Assembly (NCBI GenBank): GCA_963933095.1
Contig: CAWVSV010000056.1
Location: 1 to 16,136 of the forward strand
Direction: 5' to 3'
From: UBA1124 sp963933095
GTDB taxonomy: Bacteria; Pseudomonadota; Gammaproteobacteria; Pseudomonadales; Cellvibrionaceae
Length of the DNA: 16,136 nt
A model generated the notes under the pieces. The model searched no databases, had not been told where the DNA came from, and worked only from the letters and a program-made list of their open reading frames with translations. The translations under genes and the position numbers were made by a program. Shown piece by piece: positions 13,824-16,136 of this stretch (the first letter of the stretch is position 1; each line of letters starts with the position of its first letter).

Positions 13824-15250
13824 TGTCACATCAATCCGAACTGATCGCCGAAGATATCGATGCCTATTTAAAGCAGCATGAACAAAAAGAGCTGATGCGC
13901 TTTTTGACCTGTGGCAGTGTCGATGATGGCAAAAGTACGCTTATTGGTCGCCTGTTGCACGACTCTAAAATGATCTATGAAGATCAGTTAGAAGCGGTTA
14001 AGTCTGCGTCGGCTAAGCACGGCACCACTGGTGAGAAGGTCGATTTGGCGCTGCTGGTCGACGGTTTGCAGGCCGAGCGCGAGCAGGGCATTACTATCGA
14101 TGTTGCGTACCGCTACTTTTCCACCACTAAGCGCAAATTTATTATCGCCGACACCCCTGGGCATGAGCAGTACACTCGCAACATGGCTACCGGTGCATCT
14201 ACTTGCGATCTGGCCATTATTCTTATCGATGCTCGCTACGGTGTCGTTACCCAGACACGCCGCCATACTTATATCGCGTCACTGTTGGGCATTAAGCATG
14301 TAGTAGTTGCTGTCAATAAGATGGATTTACTCGACTTTGACGAATCGGCCTTTGATAAGATTAAGGCTGATTATCAAGAGTTTTCCGCCAAACTCGGTAT
14401 GGATGCGAGTAAAATTCACTATGTTCCTATGTCAGCGCTCGACGGCGATAATGTTGTTAATCGCAGTGAGCGTGCCGATTGGTACAGCGGTCAAACATTG
14501 ATGGAGATCTTGGAGTCGGTACAGATTACTGGCGACAAGAACGTCGATGACTTCCGCCTATCAGTGCAATATGTCAATCGACCTAATCTCGATTTTCGTG
14601 GTTTCTGCGGTAGCGTAGCCTCGGGTGTTGTTGCCGTGGGTGATGAAGTGATGGCGCTGCCGTCTGGCAAATCATCAAAAGTTAAATCTATTGTTACTTA
14701 TGATGGCGATTTGCCAAGGGCGTTTGTCGGCCAAGCTATAACATTAACCTTGGAAGATGAAATCGATATTAGTCGCGGCGATATGCTTGTGCAGGCCAGT
14801 AGCGGTGTTGCGCAAGCTAATCACTTGCAGGCGCATTTGGTGTGGATGTCTGAAGTCGATGCCAAGCCGGGCAATCAGTACCTGTTTAAATTTGCCAGTA
14901 AGTTGGTCACCGGTAAGTTGGACGTCATTAATTACCAGATTGATGTGAATACTCAGGAGCAAAAAGCTGTTGACTCACTGCAATTCAATGATATTGCTTT
15001 GGCGGATGTTGTTTTAGAGCAATCGGTTGTCATTGATGCCTATGCCGCTAATCGGGCCACTGGTGCATTTATAGTGATTGACCGGTTAACCAATGTCACA
15101 GTTGCTGCGGGCATGGTAACTTCAGCGTTAGACGATGCTGTCATTGCGCCAAGCGCGAATGTTAGTGAGTTCGAGCTAGAGCTGAATGCCTTGGTTCGCA
15201 AGCATTTCCCGCATTGGGGTGCAGCAGATCTGAACAAACTGCTCAAGTAA
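13823..15250 (+). CDS. cysN: Sulfate adenylyltransferase subunit 1 (GTPase)
   Basis: CysN, 475 residues, an EF-Tu-like GTPase that couples GTP hydrolysis to APS formation by CysD. G motifs are complete: GSVDDGKST (31-39), GITID near 90-94, DTPGH (110-114), NKMD (165-168) and SAL near 203. Beta-barrel domains follow, ending with the conserved ELELNALVRKHFPHWG. A strong AGAAGGG sits about 8 bases before the start, inside the end of cysD. The length equals free-standing E. coli CysN. In Pseudomonas the protein is extended by a fused CysC (APS kinase) domain; this one has no such extension and no cysC follows, so APS is either reduced directly or phosphorylated by a kinase encoded elsewhere. Confidence 0.97.
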   Translation: MSHQSELIAEDIDAYLKQHEQKELMRFLTCGSVDDGKSTLIGRLLHDSKMIYEDQLEAVKSASAKHGTTGEKVDLALLVDGLQAEREQGITIDVAYRYFSTTKRKFIIADTPGHEQYTRNMATGASTCDLAIILIDARYGVVTQTRRHTYIASLLGIKHVVVAVNKMDLLDFDESAFDKIKADYQEFSAKLGMDASKIHYVPMSALDGDNVVNRSERADWYSGQTLMEILESVQITGDKNVDDFRLSVQYVNRPNLDFRGFCGSVASGVVAVGDEVMALPSGKSSKVKSIVTYDGDLPRAFVGQAITLTLEDEIDISRGDMLVQASSGVAQANHLQAHLVWMSEVDAKPGNQYLFKFASKLVTGKLDVINYQIDVNTQEQKAVDSLQFNDIALADVVLEQSVVIDAYAANRATGAFIVIDRLTNVTVAAGMVTSALDDAVIAPSANVSEFELELNALVRKHFPHWGAADLNKLLK

Positions 15251-15259
15251 GCATTGCTT

Positions 15260-15299
15260 TGTGAGATATAGCTGACATTAATTTCAGTTATATCCCACA
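15260..15299 (+). other. Long hairpin after cysN without a T-run
   Basis: Bases 15260-15275 can pair with 15284-15299 around an 8-base loop, 16 positions with one A/C mismatch and one G-U pair; the core is GATATAGCTGA with TCAGTTATATC. It begins 9 bases after the cysN stop. No T-run follows on the plus strand, so it is not a standard intrinsic terminator. It could protect the 3' end of cysDN mRNA or act in Rho-dependent termination. Confidence 0.5.
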
Positions 15300-15380
15300 C
15301 AGAAGTCAATTATTGTTAGCTATCCTTGTTGTGAGTCAGGTTTTGGCTCTGTTTGAAGTTTAATAACAAGGATGTTTGCT

Positions 15381-15644
15381 ATGAATAAATTTTTATCGGT
15401 TGTTGTTTTGGCTTGTGTGCTTTTTTCGCCGGTTTGGGCGAGTGATGCACAGGTCGATATTAATCATGCTGATGCACAGTTGTTGGCAGATGCGCTCCAT
15501 GGCGTGGGTTTGAAAAAAGCTCAGGCTATAGTAGATTGGCGTAATGCCAATGGTGAGTTTGCATCGGCTGAACAATTAATTGAAGTAAAAGGTATCGGTG
15601 AAAGTTTGCTGGCCAAAAACAAAGCGCGAATTGTGCTCGAGTAA
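15381..15644 (+). CDS. Secreted ComEA-like helix-hairpin-helix protein
   Basis: A small protein of 87 residues. The N-terminus (MNKFLSVVVLACVLFSPVWA) is a clear Sec signal peptide with likely cleavage after VWA, so the mature protein of about 67 residues acts in the periplasm. It is one ComEA-type domain: DINHADAQLLADAL, then the hairpins HGVGLKKAQAIVDWR and VKGIGESLLAKNKARI. Such proteins bind DNA without sequence preference; ComEA homologues pull incoming DNA across the outer membrane during natural transformation, but whether this short version serves competence is not shown. An upstream in-frame ATG at 15372 overlaps the AAGGA at 15368-15372, so the ATG at 15381, 8 bases after AAGGA, is the better start. 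Its neighbours are cysN and pyrF, and it has its own terminator. Confidence 0.9.
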   Translation: MNKFLSVVVLACVLFSPVWASDAQVDINHADAQLLADALHGVGLKKAQAIVDWRNANGEFASAEQLIEVKGIGESLLAKNKARIVLE

Positions 15645-15685
15645 ACTTTATAGTAGCTAGGGGCAGCTCTGGTAACAATTCGTTA

Positions 15686-15718
15686 AAATGCCTGAATCTG
15701 TGATTCGGGCATTTTTTT
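15686..15718 (+). terminator. Intrinsic terminator after the ComEA-like gene
   Basis: AAATGCCTGAATC (15686-15698) pairs with GATTCGGGCATTT (15702-15714) over 13 positions with one U-G, around a 3-base loop (TGT). The right arm runs into seven T at 15712-15718. It lies 41 bases after the stop codon and separates this gene from pyrF. Confidence 0.93.
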
Positions 15719-15755
15719 ATGTGCGATAAATGTTAACTGCTGAGGTGAAAGGTTA

Positions 15756-16136
15756 ATGGCTTTGAATATAGTTAAGGTTAACGGCCCCCGCATAGTGGTG
15801 GCTATGGATTATGATAATGCCGCTAGTTGCGTGGCCATGGCGCAGCGCTTGGATCCTAATTTGTGCCGCTTAAAGGTGGGCAAAGAGTTGTTCACTGCTG
15901 CTGGGCCTCAGGTTGTTGATGCGTTGATGAGCTTGGGTTTCGACGTTTTTTTGGATTTAAAATTTCACGACATTCCCAATACCACGGCCAAGGCGGTTAA
16001 GGCTGCCGCTATTTTGGGTGTGTGGATGGTAAACGTGCATGCCAGCGGTGGTGAGCGCATGATGTTGGCTGCACGCGAACAACTGGATAAAGTTCAGGGC
16101 CCGGTGCCGCTGCTTATTGCCGTGACGGTGCTTACC
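15756..16136 (+). CDS. pyrF: Orotidine 5'-phosphate decarboxylase (5' part, cut by window end)
   Basis: The first 127 codons are present and open to the window edge; the full family length is about 230. PyrF decarboxylates OMP to UMP, the last step of de novo pyrimidine synthesis. The catalytic motif D-L-K-F-H-D-I-P-N-T has Asp67, Lys69 and Asp72, and Asp18 (AMDYDN) and Lys40 (LKVGKELF) are the expected substrate-site residues. VNVHASGG follows. The ATG at 15756 is supported by GAGG at 15742-15745 and AAAGG at 15748-15752. It lies 37 bases after the terminator of the ComEA-like gene, so its promoter must be in or next to that short gap, unless readthrough supplies it. Confidence 0.95.
   Translation, partial: MALNIVKVNGPRIVVAMDYDNAASCVAMAQRLDPNLCRLKVGKELFTAAGPQVVDALMSLGFDVFLDLKFHDIPNTTAKAVKAAAILGVWMVNVHASGGERMMLAAREQLDKVQGPVPLLIAVTVLT

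Noticed and set aside
15040..15309. 89-codon minus-strand frame opposite the end of cysN
   Set aside because: It is the shadow of cysN and its start lies in the intergenic hairpin; no family or ribosome binding site.

Overview
The window looks like chromosomal DNA of a Pseudomonas-like gammaproteobacterium. The protein set (MtaD, UbiG, MupP-type HAD phosphatase and YciK opposite GyrA; an HsbA/HsbR/HptB phosphorelay; CysD/CysN; PyrF) is most familiar from Pseudomonas and its marine relatives such as Cellvibrionales/Spongiibacteraceae. Exact taxonomy is inference. Most of the sequence is ordinary core genome; the less ordinary parts are the left end and a 1.1 kb gene-poor stretch.

Layout. (1) 1-91: six copies of a 9-bp tandem repeat running in from outside the window, possibly the 3' end of a coding region. 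(2) 92-521: no convincing gene, but a striking 17-bp inverted repeat at 325-377. (3) 522-3054, plus strand: STAS protein, receiver-PP2C-HATPase regulator and Hpt protein, matching the HsbA-HsbR-HptB motility/biofilm switch of P. aeruginosa. (4) 3055-4109: about 1 kb without a credible intact gene, holding short decayed-looking open stretches. (5) 4110-4150: a long bidirectional terminator. (6) 4175-7730, minus strand: the operon mtaD-ubiG-mupP-yciK (nucleoside salvage, ubiquinone synthesis, cell wall recycling, short-chain reductase). (7) 8048-12745, plus strand: gyrA-pheA-tyrA with gaps of 8 and 4 bases, closed by an intrinsic terminator. (8) 12912-15250: cysD-cysN, overlapping by one base (sulfate activation). 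(9) 15381-15644: small secreted ComEA-like helix-hairpin-helix protein with a strong terminator. (10) 15756 to the window edge: 5' part of pyrF.

How the genes fit together. Left block: HptB should pass phosphate to the HsbR receiver, which decides whether HsbR acts as kinase or phosphatase on HsbA. Middle block: four housekeeping enzymes from unrelated pathways in a conserved operon, divergent from gyrA. Right block: PheA and TyrA use chorismate and prephenate for phenylalanine and tyrosine, while CysD and CysN make adenosine 5'-phosphosulfate for cysteine synthesis. Compared with the gyrA-serC-pheA-hisC-tyrA-aroA-cmk-rpsA-ihfB order known from Pseudomonas, this window lacks serC, hisC and aroA, and cysDN lies where aroA-cmk-rpsA would be expected.

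I found no convincing previously undescribed system. The best candidates for a second look are the structured inverted repeat ahead of hsbA, the decayed 3055-4109 region, and the rearranged gyrA-pheA-tyrA/cysDN neighbourhood.
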